Both the position numbers and the translations under genes were made by a program. DNA of 64,000 bases from CAVTWH01 sp963850915 (GTDB lineage: Bacteria > Actinomycetota > Actinomycetes > Mycobacteriales > Micromonosporaceae), in contig CAWKND010000005.1 in NCBI GenBank assembly GCA_963850915.1, forward strand, positions 806,001-870,000. Reading direction: 5' to 3'. The notes beneath the pieces are model-generated. The model was given only the letters and a program-made list of their open reading frames with translations, was not told the DNA's origin and ran no database searches. Shown piece after piece: positions 35,334 through 44,657 of this stretch (within the stretch, counting starts at the first letter, position 1; each line of letters starts with the position of its first letter).

Positions 35334-36536
35334 GTGAGACGAACCCTCCTCAGTCTGCTCGCCGCCCTGCTCGCCGTGGCCGGGTGCGTGGCTGTGGTCG
35401 TACACAGCGCCGGTTCGGCGCGGGCGGCGACCGCGCCGGTACGCATCATGCCGCTCGGTGACTCGATCACCGGCTCACCCGGGTGCTGGCGGGCGCTGCT
35501 CTGGAACCGGCTGCAGAGCGCCGGCTACACCAACATCGACTTCGTCGGTACCCTGCCGCCCCAGGGCTGCGGCGTCACCTACGACGGCGACAACGAAGGG
35601 CACGGCGGGATCCTGGCCACCAACATGGCCAACCAGAGCCAACTGCCGCCGTGGCTGGCCGCGACCCACCCGGACATCGTGGTGATGCACCTGGGTACCA
35701 ACGACGTGTGGAGTGCCATCGCGCCGGCCACCATCCTCACCGCGTTCAGCACGCTGATCGGGCAGATGCGGGCCAGCAACCCGAACATGAAGGTACTGGT
35801 CGCCCAGATCCTGCCGATGAATCCGAGCGGCTGCGCCGACTGCGCGAGCCGGGTGGTCGCCTTCAACGCCGCGATCCCGGCCTGGGCGGCCGGAATCAGC
35901 ACGGCCGCGTCGCCGGTCACCGTTGTCGACCAGTGGACCGGCTTCGACGACGCGACGGACACCGCGGACGGGGTACACCCCAACGACTCCGGAAACCTCA
36001 AGATCTCCAATCGCTGGTACCCACCCCTCGCGGCACTGCTGTCCGGCGCCACCGCGAGCCCGACCGCCAGCGCCAGCCCGTCTGCCAGCCCGAGTCGCAG
36101 CGTCAGCCCGAGCCCGAGCGTCAGTCCGAGCCGCAGCACGAGTCCCAGCGCGAGCCCCAGCGCGAGCCCCAGCGCGAGCCCCAGTGCGAGCCCGAGTGTC
36201 AGCCCGAGCCGGAGCGCGAGTGCGTCACCGTCCACCGGGTCCGGTGGCTGTACGGCGGCGTACTCGATCGTCGGCTCCTGGCCGGGCGGCTTCCAGGGCC
36301 AGATAACGGTCACCAACGGCAGCGTGGCGCGGACGAGCTGGACGGTCCGCTTCACCTTCGGTGCCGGGCAGCAGGTAACACAGGCGTGGAGCGCGACGCT
36401 CACCCAGTCGGGTGCCGCCGTGACCGCCACGAATATGAGCTGGAATGGCGCGCTGGCACCAGGTGCGGGTACCACATTCGGGTTCCTCGGCAGCTTTGCC
36501 TCGAGCAACCCGGTACCCACCGTCTCCTGCAGCTGA
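35334..36536 (+). CDS. Secreted SGNH esterase (CE3-like) with CBM2 module
   Basis: A 400-residue secreted enzyme. A signal peptide ends near ARAA. The SGNH/GDSL catalytic domain spans about 35-225, with Ser in LGDSITGSPGCWRALLW near 44, Gly in GHGGI, Asn in LGTNDVW, and Asp/His in DGVHPNDSG. The segment order fits carbohydrate esterase family 3 (acetylxylan esterase). A Ser/Ala/Pro/Arg linker of about 75 residues follows, encoded by a repetitive DNA stretch. A C-terminal family 2 cellulose-binding module (CTAAYSIVGSWPGGFQGQI to a terminal Cys) completes it. It probably removes acetyl groups from hemicellulose. GTG 35334 starts VRRTLL. Confidence 0.9.
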   Translation: MRRTLLSLLAALLAVAGCVAVVVHSAGSARAATAPVRIMPLGDSITGSPGCWRALLWNRLQSAGYTNIDFVGTLPPQGCGVTYDGDNEGHGGILATNMANQSQLPPWLAATHPDIVVMHLGTNDVWSAIAPATILTAFSTLIGQMRASNPNMKVLVAQILPMNPSGCADCASRVVAFNAAIPAWAAGISTAASPVTVVDQWTGFDDATDTADGVHPNDSGNLKISNRWYPPLAALLSGATASPTASASPSASPSRSVSPSPSVSPSRSTSPSASPSASPSASPSASPSVSPSRSASASPSTGSGGCTAAYSIVGSWPGGFQGQITVTNGSVARTSWTVRFTFGAGQQVTQAWSATLTQSGAAVTATNMSWNGALAPGAGTTFGFLGSFASSNPVPTVSCS

Positions 36537-36548
36537 GCCGGCGCGGAG

Positions 36549-36583
36549 CAGCGGGTCGGCCGGCATGCCCGGCCGACCCGCTG
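36549..36583. terminator. Bidirectional terminator between the esterase and pta
   Basis: Perfect 15-bp stem CAGCGGGTCGGCCGG / CCGGCCGACCCGCTG with a five-base loop, 13 bases after the esterase stop and 45 bases from the convergent pta stop. It can act in both directions. Confidence 0.85.
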
Positions 36584-36627
36584 AAATTCCTGTCCCACCG
36601 ATCTTTCAGTGGAGCCCACCCGGAACC

Positions 36628-38701
36628 TCAGTCTGAGGCGGCCTGGATCGCCGTGATGGCAACGGTATTCACGATGTCGGTCACCGTCGCGCCCCGGGAC
36701 AGGTCGTTTACCGGCGCGTTCAGGCCCTGTACCACCGGCCCGACGGCGACCGCGCCGGCCGAGCGCTGCACTGCCTTGTACGTGTTGTTGCCGGTGTTCA
36801 GGTCCGGGAAGATCAGCACGGTGGCCCGACCGGCGACCACGCTGCCCGGAAGTTTCGTGGCCGCCACGCTCGCGTCCACCGCGGCGTCGTACTGGATCGG
36901 CCCCTCCACCGGCAGGTCCGGCCGGCGCTCCCGGACCAGTGCCGTGGCGGCGGCCACCTTGTCCACGTCCACCCCGGTACCCGAGGTGCCGGTCGAGTAC
37001 GACAGCAGCGCCACCCGTGGCTCCACCCCGAACCGGGCGGCCGTCTGCGCCGAACTGATCGCGATGTCGGCCAGCTGTGCGGCGTCCGGATCCGGGTTGA
37101 TGGCGCAGTCGCCGTAGACGAGTACCCGGTCGGCCAGGCACATGAAGAACACGCTGGACGCGACCGAGACGCCCGGCCGGGCCTTGATGATCTCGAACGC
37201 CGGCCGGATCGTGGCCGCCGTGGTGTGTACCGCCCCGGAGACCATCCCGTCGGCCCGCCCACTGTGCACCATCAACGTGCCGAAGTAGTTGGGGTCGCGG
37301 ACCATGTCCTCGGCGCGCTCCAGGGTGATTCCCTTGTGCTGGCGCAGTTTCGCGTACTCCTGCGCGAACTCGTCGTGCCACTCGCTGGTGCCCGGGTCGA
37401 CCAGGTGCGCCGCCGCCGATGTCCAGGCCCAGTTCCCGGGCCCGCCGGGTCAGCTCGTCCACGTTGCCCAGCAGGGTGAGCTCGGCGACGCCCCGGCGCA
37501 GCAGGATCTCGGCGGCGCGCAGGATCCGCTCCTCGGTACCCTCGGGGAGCACGATGTGCCGGCGGTTGGCGCGGGCCCGCTCGATCAGGTCGTACTCGAA
37601 CATCAGCGGGGTGACCCGGGTCGACCGGGCGCCGGTGATCCGGCCGGCCAGATCGGCCAGGTCCACGTGATCCTCGAAGGCGCCCAGCGCCACCTCGACC
37701 TTGCGCGGGTTGGCGTACGGACGCGCCTCGATCCGCCCCGCGCGTACCACTGTGGCGAAGCTGTCCTCCTCGACCGCCAGCAGTGGCAGGGCGGTACCGG
37801 TGCGCTCGACCAGGTTGAGTACCCGCGGATCCGGCCGCAGCCCGAGGGTCAGCACCACGCCGGCGAGCGAGACGGTACCGGCGGCATGCGCGGCGGCCGC
37901 GGCCACGATCAGGTCGGCCCGGTCGCCCGGCGTGATGAGCAGGCACCCGTCCACCAGATGGTCCAGGACGGTCGGTACCTGCGCCGCGCCGACGACGAAG
38001 CTGAGCACGTCCCGGGTCAGCGCCTCGGGGGTACCCAGCAGCCGGTCGGCGTGCAGTTCGGTGACCACTTCGGCGACCGTGGGGGCGGCCAGGCCGGGTA
38101 CCTCGGGGATGGCGTACAGCGGGACGGGCAGGCCGGTCAGCGCCGCCAGCAGGGGTTGGCGCAGGTCAGGGGGGACCCGGTTGGCCACCACGGCGAGCAT
38201 CTCGGCCCCGGCGCCGGCCAGCGCGTGATACCCGCCGCGTACCGCGTCCACCAACTCGGCCAGCTCGCCCCGGTGCCCGTCCACCACGCCGATGACCAGG
38301 CTGCCCATCTCGGTGGCCAGCCGGGTACGCAGCGCCATCTCGCGGGAGCCCACGTTCGGCTGCGTTTCACCGGCATCCAGGTCGGTACCCACCACCAGCG
38401 TCACCGTGTGCTCGTCGGCCACCGCGCGGTACCGCGACACCACCAGGCCGACCAGCTCCTCCAGCCGGCCTTCGGCGAGCAGCCGGCCGGCCTCCGCGTC
38501 GGTCACGCCGTAGGCCGGCGCACCCGTGATCCGGTACCGGCCGCGCAGCATCGCCAGCAGCGGATCGTCGGCGCCCGCGACCACCGGGCGGAACACGCCG
38601 AGTCCGGGTACCCGGCGGGAGAGCAGTTCGGCGACGCCGAGCGCGGCCAGCGACTTGCCGGCACCGGGGGAGAGCCCCGCGATGTACACGCTGCGCGTCA
38701 T
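36628..38701 (-). pseudogene. pta: Phosphate acetyltransferase, one frame disruption
   Basis: This long-form Pta converts acetyl-CoA and phosphate to acetyl phosphate. The N-terminal P-loop domain starts MTRSVYIAGLSPGAGKS. The DRTGG-type middle domain lies at about 210-330. The C-terminal PTA/PTB catalytic domain includes PLMFEYDLIERAR, VLPEGTEERILRAA, VHSGRADGMVSGAVHTTA, LLSYSTGTSG and FPDLNTGNNTYKAVQRSA. The frames part at about 37407-37420 in a GCC-rich run. Dropping one base joins LGLDIGG to AHLVDPGTSEWHDEF and gives 690 residues, the usual length. Both halves are well preserved, so I favour an assembly indel. The acetate kinase gene usually next to pta is not in the window. Confidence 0.85.
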
Positions 38702-38802
38702 GCCGCTCCCCCTCCGCCGGTATGCGACCCGGGCGGGCCCACCAGTGACCATGGTGACAGGCTGCGGCGGTACTCCACGCGCGGCGCCTAACATCGGCGG
38801 TC

Positions 38803-39621
38803 ATGGACGAGCTGCGCCTGGACCTCTCCGCCCCTGTCGCCACGCTGACCATCGACCGGCCGGCCAAGCGCAACGCCATCCGGCTGGGCATGTGGCAGGC
38901 GGTCCCGGAGCTGGTGGCGGCGGTCGCGCAGGCGCCGGGGGTACGCGCGCTGCTGGTACGCGGCGCCGGGGACGGGCCGTTCTCGGCCGGCGCGGACATC
39001 GCCGAGTTCCACACGGTACGCAAGGACGAGGTCGCTGCGGTGGCGTACTCCCGGGCGGTACACGCCGCCGAGCAGGCGCTGGCCGGGCTGAGCAAGCCGA
39101 CCGTGGCACTGGTGCAGGGTTTCTGCGTGGGCGGCGGCTGCGAACTCGCACTCGCCTGTGACCTGCGGGTGGCCGACGAGACCGCGCGCTTCGGCATCAC
39201 CCCGAGCAAGTTGGGGGTGGTCTACAACCAGTCCTCGACCGCCCGGCTGGTCGACGTGGTCGGGCCGGCCTGGGCCCGGTACCTGCTGCTCACCGCCGAG
39301 CTGGTGGACGCCGCGACGGCGCTGCGCATCGGGCTGGTACACGAGGTGCACCCGGTGTCCGCGGCGGCCGGTGCGGCGCAGCGACTCGCCGGCATCCTGG
39401 CGGGCCGGGCTCCGGTCTCGGTGGCCGGCGGCAAGGCGCTGATCGCGCGGGCAGCACATGGCAGCGCCGCCGAGGACGGCTGGGCACAGCGCTGGTACGC
39501 CGCCTCGTACCGCAGCCCCGAGTACGCCGAGGGGGTGGCCGCGTTCACCGGCAAGCGGGAGCCGGACTTCTCGACGGCCAGCTGGCCGGACATCGCCCCG
39601 GACGGCGCCCCGCCCGCCTGA
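38803..39621 (+). CDS. Crotonase-fold acyl-CoA enzyme, methylmalonyl-CoA-decarboxylase-like
   Basis: A 272-residue enoyl-CoA hydratase/isomerase-superfamily protein with an oxyanion hole in FSAGADIAEF and in GGGCELALACD. The two catalytic Glu of true hydratases appear absent: the PE(I/L)xLG motif reads ITPSKLGVVYNQSS and the second position aligns with Tyr. The LGVxYN pattern and the end SPEYAEGVAAFTGKREPDF resemble E. coli methylmalonyl-CoA decarboxylase (LGVPYN, SEDYQEGMNAF). Decarboxylase or another non-hydratase activity is therefore likelier. ATG 38803 lies 101 bases from the divergent pta start. Confidence 0.8.
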   Translation: MDELRLDLSAPVATLTIDRPAKRNAIRLGMWQAVPELVAAVAQAPGVRALLVRGAGDGPFSAGADIAEFHTVRKDEVAAVAYSRAVHAAEQALAGLSKPTVALVQGFCVGGGCELALACDLRVADETARFGITPSKLGVVYNQSSTARLVDVVGPAWARYLLLTAELVDAATALRIGLVHEVHPVSAAAGAAQRLAGILAGRAPVSVAGGKALIARAAHGSAAEDGWAQRWYAASYRSPEYAEGVAAFTGKREPDFSTASWPDIAPDGAPPA

Positions 39622-39752
39622 CCGGCCGGGCCGGCTATCCGACCGGCAATCAGCGCCGACCACGAGGCGCTTTGCTCCCGACAACTATCCGTCGGTTGAC
39701 CACCGGAAGGCTGACAGCGGCATCGCTCGATGTCTGGGTAGACTCGGCGACG

Positions 39753-39788
39753 CTGCCGGGGCCCGTTCCCCCGTACGGGCCCCGGCAG
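39753..39788. terminator. Bidirectional terminator between the crotonase and sugar-receptor genes
   Basis: Perfect 14-bp stem CTGCCGGGGCCCGT / ACGGGCCCCGGCAG with an eight-base loop, in the 190-base gap between two convergent genes and 23 bases from the receptor stop. Confidence 0.8.
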
Positions 39789-39811
39789 CCTGATCCGGAT
39801 CCCCGCGAGAA

Positions 39812-41074
39812 TCAGTGGTGGATGAACTGCGTCGCCGCCGCGACCAGTTCAGCCTGCAACTCAACGGTGTTGCCGTCGCCGGAGAAGCGGGCCTGGGCGG
39901 CGGCCACCTTCACCTGCCAGCCCTGCGGACACGCCGAGCCGTGCGGGCACGACGGTACCTGCGTGTTGGTCTTCCAGTCCGCGATGGCCGACTGCTGGTA
40001 GGCCGGGTAGTCGGCGGGCTTGGCGTCGGTACGCGCCGGGATCGAGCCCTTCTTGGTGTTGAACGCCTGCTGCCCGGCGGCGCTGCCGACCGTTTTGAGC
40101 CAGCACTTGGTGCCCTCGGGGTTCTTGGCGCCGGTGGGCAGTACGAACGAGTCGGCCAGCCACTGGTAGGCGTTGCCGTTGCCGGGGAACGCCGAGTAGC
40201 TGTAGTCGGTGAAGCCCTTGGCGTCCAGGTCGGCGGCTTCCCAGTCACCCATCAGCTGGTAGGCGGCTTTGCCGTCGACAAGCAGCTTCTCGGCGTCGGT
40301 CCAGTCCCGGCCGGCCCGGTCGAGGTTGCTGTAGCTCAGCAGCTTCTTGTAGTCCTTGATGGCCTGGGTGATGTCCGCGCCGGCCCAGTCGGTGGCGCCG
40401 GTCCACAGCCCGTCGAACTTCACCGGCCCCAACTCGCTGATCAGCAGCGCCTCGAAGAGCATCTCCTGGGTCCAGTCGGTACCGACCGCGAGCGGGGTGG
40501 CCATCCCGGCCGTTCTGAGCTTGTCGAGGTCGGCGAAGAAGCCGGCGATGGTGGTGGCGGGCTTGGTGATGCCGGCGTGCGCGAGGACGGTCTTGTTACC
40601 CCACAACACATTCGCCCGGTGGATGTTCGCGGGTACCGAGTAGATCTTGCCGTTGATCGTCAGGTTGTCGATCAGGCCCTTGGGAAAGGCGTTGGTCAGA
40701 CCCCAGTCCCGGTACTCCTGGCTGAGGTCCTGTACCTGGCCGTGGTTGATGTAGTCGGTCAACTCGGCACCGGCGTGTACCTGGAACGTGTCCGGCGGGT
40801 TGCCCAGCGTCAGCCGGGTGGCCAGTACCGCCTTGGCGTCCGAGCCGGCGCCGCCACCGACCGCTCCGTTGACGAAGCTGTCGCTCGGGCAGTCCGTCTC
40901 GAACTGCTTGACCAGCGCGTCCAGCCCGGCCTTCTCGCCGCCGGTTGCCCACCAGGTGAAGACCTCGACCTCGTTGCTGACCGCCACGGTCGGCTGCGGC
41001 TTGCTGCAGCCACCGGCCAGGGCCAGCCCCACCGTCCCGAGTACGGCAGCCACCACCCGTGTCGCCTGCCGCAT
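39812..41074 (-). CDS. Extracellular sugar-binding lipoprotein of an ABC importer (orphan)
   Basis: A 420-residue family 1 extracellular solute-binding protein. The signal peptide ends in the lipobox LAGGC near residue 23. The mature part shows VEVFTWWATGGEKAGLDAL, GNPPDTFQVHAGAEL, VPANIHRANVLWGNK and AAYQLMGDWEAADL, typical of glucose/mannose or oligosaccharide receptors. No permease or ATPase gene is adjacent, so it must use components encoded elsewhere. ATG 41074 is preferred to a longer frame that lacks a signal peptide. Two copies of AACTGTC (41114 and 41136) lie 40-70 bases upstream of the start, with a possible -35 TTGACA (minus strand) at 41139-41144. Confidence 0.87.
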   Translation of the reverse strand: MRQATRVVAAVLGTVGLALAGGCSKPQPTVAVSNEVEVFTWWATGGEKAGLDALVKQFETDCPSDSFVNGAVGGGAGSDAKAVLATRLTLGNPPDTFQVHAGAELTDYINHGQVQDLSQEYRDWGLTNAFPKGLIDNLTINGKIYSVPANIHRANVLWGNKTVLAHAGITKPATTIAGFFADLDKLRTAGMATPLAVGTDWTQEMLFEALLISELGPVKFDGLWTGATDWAGADITQAIKDYKKLLSYSNLDRAGRDWTDAEKLLVDGKAAYQLMGDWEAADLDAKGFTDYSYSAFPGNGNAYQWLADSFVLPTGAKNPEGTKCWLKTVGSAAGQQAFNTKKGSIPARTDAKPADYPAYQQSAIADWKTNTQVPSCPHGSACPQGWQVKVAAAQARFSGDGNTVELQAELVAAATQFIHH

Positions 41075-41282
41075 CACGCCTCCGCTCGGTACTGCGCGCT
41101 GTTCGCCGAGGCCAACTGTCGTGAACCCGGTGAACAACTGTCAATCAGTGTTTCGGCGTTGTTTCCCAAATCTTGTGTTGCCGGGAGGCTCCGGGTCCAG
41201 CACCGGTAAACGGTGGGTACCCACGCGCGGACGGTGGGCGACAACCGGGCGCACGCGGCGCGGGCACGGCAGGATGGGGTAC

Positions 41283-42056
41283 ATGACTGGGCACGCTCTG
41301 ACACTGGCCGGCGGCGTGGACATGCCGGTACTCGGCCTCGGCACCTGGCAGTCGCACGGCGACGAGTGCTACCAGGCGGTACTTGCCGCCCTGGAGCTGG
41401 GCTACCGGCATCTCGACACGGCCACCATGTACCGCAACGAGGAGCAGGTCGGCCGGGCGGTACGCGACTCGGGCGTACCGCGCGAAGAGGTCTTCGTGAC
41501 CACGAAGCTGCAGCCGGAGCGGCCCGGCGAGGAGCGCGGGACGCTGGAGCGCAGCCTGCAACTGCTGGGTATGGACTACGTCGACCTGTGGCTGATCCAC
41601 TGGCCGCCGCGCGGCAGTGCCAGCGTCGCCACCTGGACGGAGTTCGTGAAGGCCCGCGGTGACGGGCTGGTCCGCGCGATCGGCGTGAGCAACTACTCGC
41701 TCGCCCAGATCGACGCCCTGGTCTCCGGTACCGGCGAGACGCCCGCGGTGAACCAGATCCCGTGGAGCCCGTGGGAGTACGACGCGGGCGTACTGGCCGG
41801 GCACGCCGAGCGCGGGGTGGTGCTGGAGGGGTACAGCCCGTTCAAGCGCTCCCGGCTGCGCGACCCGGTACTGGCCGAGGTGGCCCGCGCGCACGGGGTG
41901 ACTCCGGCGCACGTGATCCTGCGCTGGCACATCGAGCACGACGTGGTGGTGATCCCCAAGTCGGTACGCCCCGAGCGGCTGGCGGCCAACCTCAACATCT
42001 TCGGCTTCGCGCTCAGCCCCGACGAGGTGACCCGGATCGACGCGCTGGCAAGCTGA
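41283..42056 (+). CDS. Aldo/keto reductase
   Basis: A 257-residue NADPH-dependent reductase of the 2,5-diketo-D-gluconate reductase-like group. Catalytic residues are visible: Asp in HLDTATMY, Tyr in MYRNEEQVG, Lys in VTTKLQPE and His in LIHWPP. Cofactor segments are IGVSNYS and IPKSVRPERLAANLNIF. ATG 41283 begins MTGHALTLAGG. The longer open frame upstream has no family similarity. It reduces aldehydes or ketones; the exact substrate is not predictable. Confidence 0.92.
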   Translation: MTGHALTLAGGVDMPVLGLGTWQSHGDECYQAVLAALELGYRHLDTATMYRNEEQVGRAVRDSGVPREEVFVTTKLQPERPGEERGTLERSLQLLGMDYVDLWLIHWPPRGSASVATWTEFVKARGDGLVRAIGVSNYSLAQIDALVSGTGETPAVNQIPWSPWEYDAGVLAGHAERGVVLEGYSPFKRSRLRDPVLAEVARAHGVTPAHVILRWHIEHDVVVIPKSVRPERLAANLNIFGFALSPDEVTRIDALAS

Positions 42057-42087
42057 CGCGGGATTGCGCCGGGGACGGGCGGGGCGC

Positions 42088-42128
42088 CCGGTTGCCGACC
42101 GCGTACGGGGGGACGCGACGGCAACCGG
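42088..42128. terminator. Long bidirectional terminator between aldo/keto reductase and DoxX genes
   Basis: Outer arms CCGGTTGCCG / CGGCAACCGG (10 bp, perfect) and inner arms CGCGT / ACGCG, with a small asymmetric bulge and an eight-base loop. It lies eight bases from the DoxX stop and 32 from the reductase stop. Confidence 0.8.
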
Positions 42129-42135
42129 ACGCGGC

Positions 42136-42498
42136 TCACCCGGCGAAGCGGCCGATCGCCACGATCAGTACCAGCACGAAGAGCACCGCGTTGATCCCGA
42201 TCTGCTGGTACTCCTTGAGTCTGGCGTGCACGACCGCCGCGCACACCATGACGATCGCCAGCCCGACGGCGGCGATCGGCGTCAGCACCCGGGCGATGTC
42301 CAGTGCCCAGGGCAGGATCAGGCCGATCGCCCCGAGTACCTCGACGCCGCCGATCCCGCGCAGCTGCGGCGTGGTCACGCTGTCCACCCAGTGCATCTGG
42401 CCCCGCAGCTTCTCCTTGGGCTGGGTCAGCTTGACGGTGCCGCTAACGGCGAACGCGGCGGCCATCAGAATCTGCAAGATCCACAAGAAGATGTTCAC
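42136..42498 (-). CDS. DoxX-like small membrane protein
   Basis: A 120-residue protein with four membrane helices and the DoxX-type start NIFLWILQILMAAAFAVSGTVKL followed by a short charged loop (QPKEKLRGQMHWVDS). Members are thought to have redox- or quinone-related roles, but the function is not established. GTG 42498 is chosen because it starts directly before the first helix. Confidence 0.8.
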   Translation of the reverse strand: MNIFLWILQILMAAAFAVSGTVKLTQPKEKLRGQMHWVDSVTTPQLRGIGGVEVLGAIGLILPWALDIARVLTPIAAVGLAIVMVCAAVVHARLKEYQQIGINAVLFVLVLIVAIGRFAG

Positions 42499-42591
42499 GT
42501 ACTGTCCTAGCGCTGGAAGGCTGGAGTACAGGAGGGGCTGGAACACAAGGGGGCTGCAAGCAAGGCTAGGACGGGGATGTTGAAGCGTCAA

Positions 42592-43987
42592 CTATCCACG
42601 GAGCAAGGACTTCTGTACCTTCCCCATTGCGTTGCGCGGCAACGACTCCACCAGCTCCACCCGGCGCGGGCGCTTGTGCCAGGACAGTTCGCGACCGACG
42701 AAGTCGGCCAACTCGCCGCCGGTGATCCCGTCGCCGACCACGAACGCCACGATCTCCTGGCCCAGGTCGTCGTTGGGTGCCCCGATCACCGCCGCCTCGC
42801 GTACCCCCGGGTAGGACAGCAGCGCGTTCTCCACCTCGCCGGCGCCCACCCGGTACCCCCCGGTCTTGATCAGGTCCTGACTGGCCCGGCCGACGATGCG
42901 GTGCGCGCCGCCCGCGTCGATGGTGGCGATGTCCCCGGTGCGGAACCAGCCGTCGGCGGTGAAGCCGGCGGCGGTCGCCGCCGGCCGGCCCAGGTAGCCG
43001 TCGAAGAGGCTCGCCGCGCGCACCTGGAGTTCGCCGAGCGTGGCCCCGTCGCAGGCGACCGGGGTGCCGTCCTCGCCAACCAGCCGGGTCACCACGCCGG
43101 GTAGGGCTTCGCCAACGCAGCCGGGCAGCCGCGCCCCGTCGGCGCGGGCGCTGACCGTGATCAGCGTCTCGGTCATCCCGTACCGTTCGACCGGCTGGTG
43201 CCCGGTCAGCCGGTGCAGCGCCGCGAAGACCGGCGCGGGCAGCGGGGCGCTGCCGGAGACGAGCAGCCGCGCGGGGGCGAGCGCGCGGGCTGCCGCCGGC
43301 TGGTCGGCCACCCGGGACCAGACGGTGGGTACGCCGAAGTAGAGCGTTCCGCCTGCGGCGGCGTACGCCTCCGGCGTGGGGCGACCGGTGTGTACCAGCC
43401 GCGACCCGTGCCGCAGCGCGCCCGAGTACGCCGAGCACCAGCCCGTGTACGTGGAACAGCGGCAGCCCGTGTACCAGCGTGTCGTCCGGTCCCCACTGCC
43501 AGGCGGGTGCCAGCGCGTCCAGTCCGGCGGCCAGCGCTGCCCGGCTCAGCAGTACACCCTTGGGCGCCCCGGTGGTACCGCTCGTGTAGAGCACCAGTGC
43601 GGTGCCGGCCTTTTCGGGCACGCTGCTCCTGCCGGAGTGGCGTGCGAACGGGTCGACCAGTTCGGTGGGTATCTCGACGTCAGGGGCAGAACCGTTGTGC
43701 AGCAACAGTTCCGCACCGGAGTCGGTGACGATGTGCCGCAGCTCGGCCGGTCCGCTGTCCGGTGGCACAGGTACGACCGGTACGCCGGCCCGCAGTGCCG
43801 CGACGATCGCCACCACTGTCGGCAGCGTCGGCGTGGCGTGCACGGCCACCATCCGGGCACCGGTCAACCGGCCGGCCAGCGCGTCCGCCGCCGCGCCCAG
43901 CCGCTCCCAGGAGGTGACCTGGTCACCCACGCGTACGGCGTCGGGGTGATCGCCGAAGGTGCCGTCGAGCGCGGGCAGCAGAGCCAT
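42592..43987 (-). pseudogene. matB: Malonyl-CoA synthetase-like AMP-forming ligase, one frame disruption
   Basis: An acyl-activating enzyme of the ANL superfamily. Motifs are LVLYTSGTTGAPKGVLLSR (P-loop), GLPLFHVHGLVLGVLG, RLLVSGSAPLP, VERYGMTETLITVSARADG, GWFRTGDIATID and the terminal PRNAMGKVQKSLLRG lysine. The pattern QWGPDDTLVHGLPLFHVHGL and the length match Streptomyces MatB, which makes malonyl- or methylmalonyl-CoA from the free acid. The frame breaks at about 43412-43424, where GG probably reads GGG. Removing one base joins VLGVLG to ALRHGSRLVHTGRPTPEA and gives 464 residues. Start is ATG 43987. Confidence 0.83.
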
Positions 43988-44127
43988 CCGCCCATGCTAG
44001 CCGCCTGCGGTCGCCGCGCCCGCCGGTCGCCAGGGAGCGCGGGACATCGACAGTTGGCAGTGGATGGTGCTTGAATGCCGGGGGAGCAGGCGCACGGTAC
44101 CCGTCGATCCACTACCCGGGAGGCACC

Positions 44128-44511
44128 GTGCCCATCTCCGTACCCATTGCTCTGCCTCTGGCCTTGCTTCTCGCCGTTAGCGGCAGCGCGACTCCGACCG
44201 AGTCGCCGCCCCCCGAGGGCTGTACCGCGCAGGTGTTCGTGACCATGCGCTGGGCCGGCGGGTACCAGGGCACTGTCCTTGTCACCAATCGCGGCGCCGC
44301 ACCGATGCACGCCTGGTACGCCAGCTGGGAACTGCCGCCCGGCTCGGCCCTCGCGCAGGTCTGGAACGGCCTCGCCATGGTCAGCGGGCCGACCGTGATG
44401 ACCCACGCGCCGAGCTGGCACGACGTACTCGCCCCGGGCGACACGGTCAGCGCCGGCTTCCTCGCCACCGGCGATCCACCGACCGATTCGCCGCGCATGC
44501 TCTGCGGCTGA
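44128..44511 (+). CDS. Small secreted stand-alone CBM2-like protein
   Basis: A 127-residue exported protein with a signal peptide (PISVPIALPLALLLAVSGSA), a short Pro/Glu spacer, and one domain that follows the family 2 cellulose-binding pattern: CTAQVFVTMRWAGGYQGTVLVTN, MHAWYASWELPPG, LAQVWNGL and a terminal Cys. It has no catalytic partner domain. The aromatic surface residues usual in cellulose binding may be partly preserved (Trp in RWAGGY and VWNG). GTG 44128 follows GGGAGG. It could be a free cellulose-binding or scaffold-like accessory protein. Confidence 0.72.
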   Translation: MPISVPIALPLALLLAVSGSATPTESPPPEGCTAQVFVTMRWAGGYQGTVLVTNRGAAPMHAWYASWELPPGSALAQVWNGLAMVSGPTVMTHAPSWHDVLAPGDTVSAGFLATGDPPTDSPRMLCG

Positions 44512-44657
44512 CCCTGTTCCCCCGCGCGGAGGCCGGAAACCGCCCGGCAAGCACGAAGACTCCTATACGTTTGAGCAGGTTGTGGCGTACGGGACGGCTG
44601 GGGGTGGCGGGATGGCTGTGCAGCGCCCCGGCGCAGCAGCGGGGCGGTAGGCCCGCC

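Noticed and set aside
35579..38794. 1,071-codon minus-strand open frame through pta and the esterase gene
   Set aside because: Only the part before the pta frame break is real. The rest is antisense to the esterase and Arg/Gly-rich.
44571..44657. N-terminal extension of the TRIC-like protein or a small gene
   Set aside because: TTG start, no ribosome binding site and no similarity. Treated as leader.
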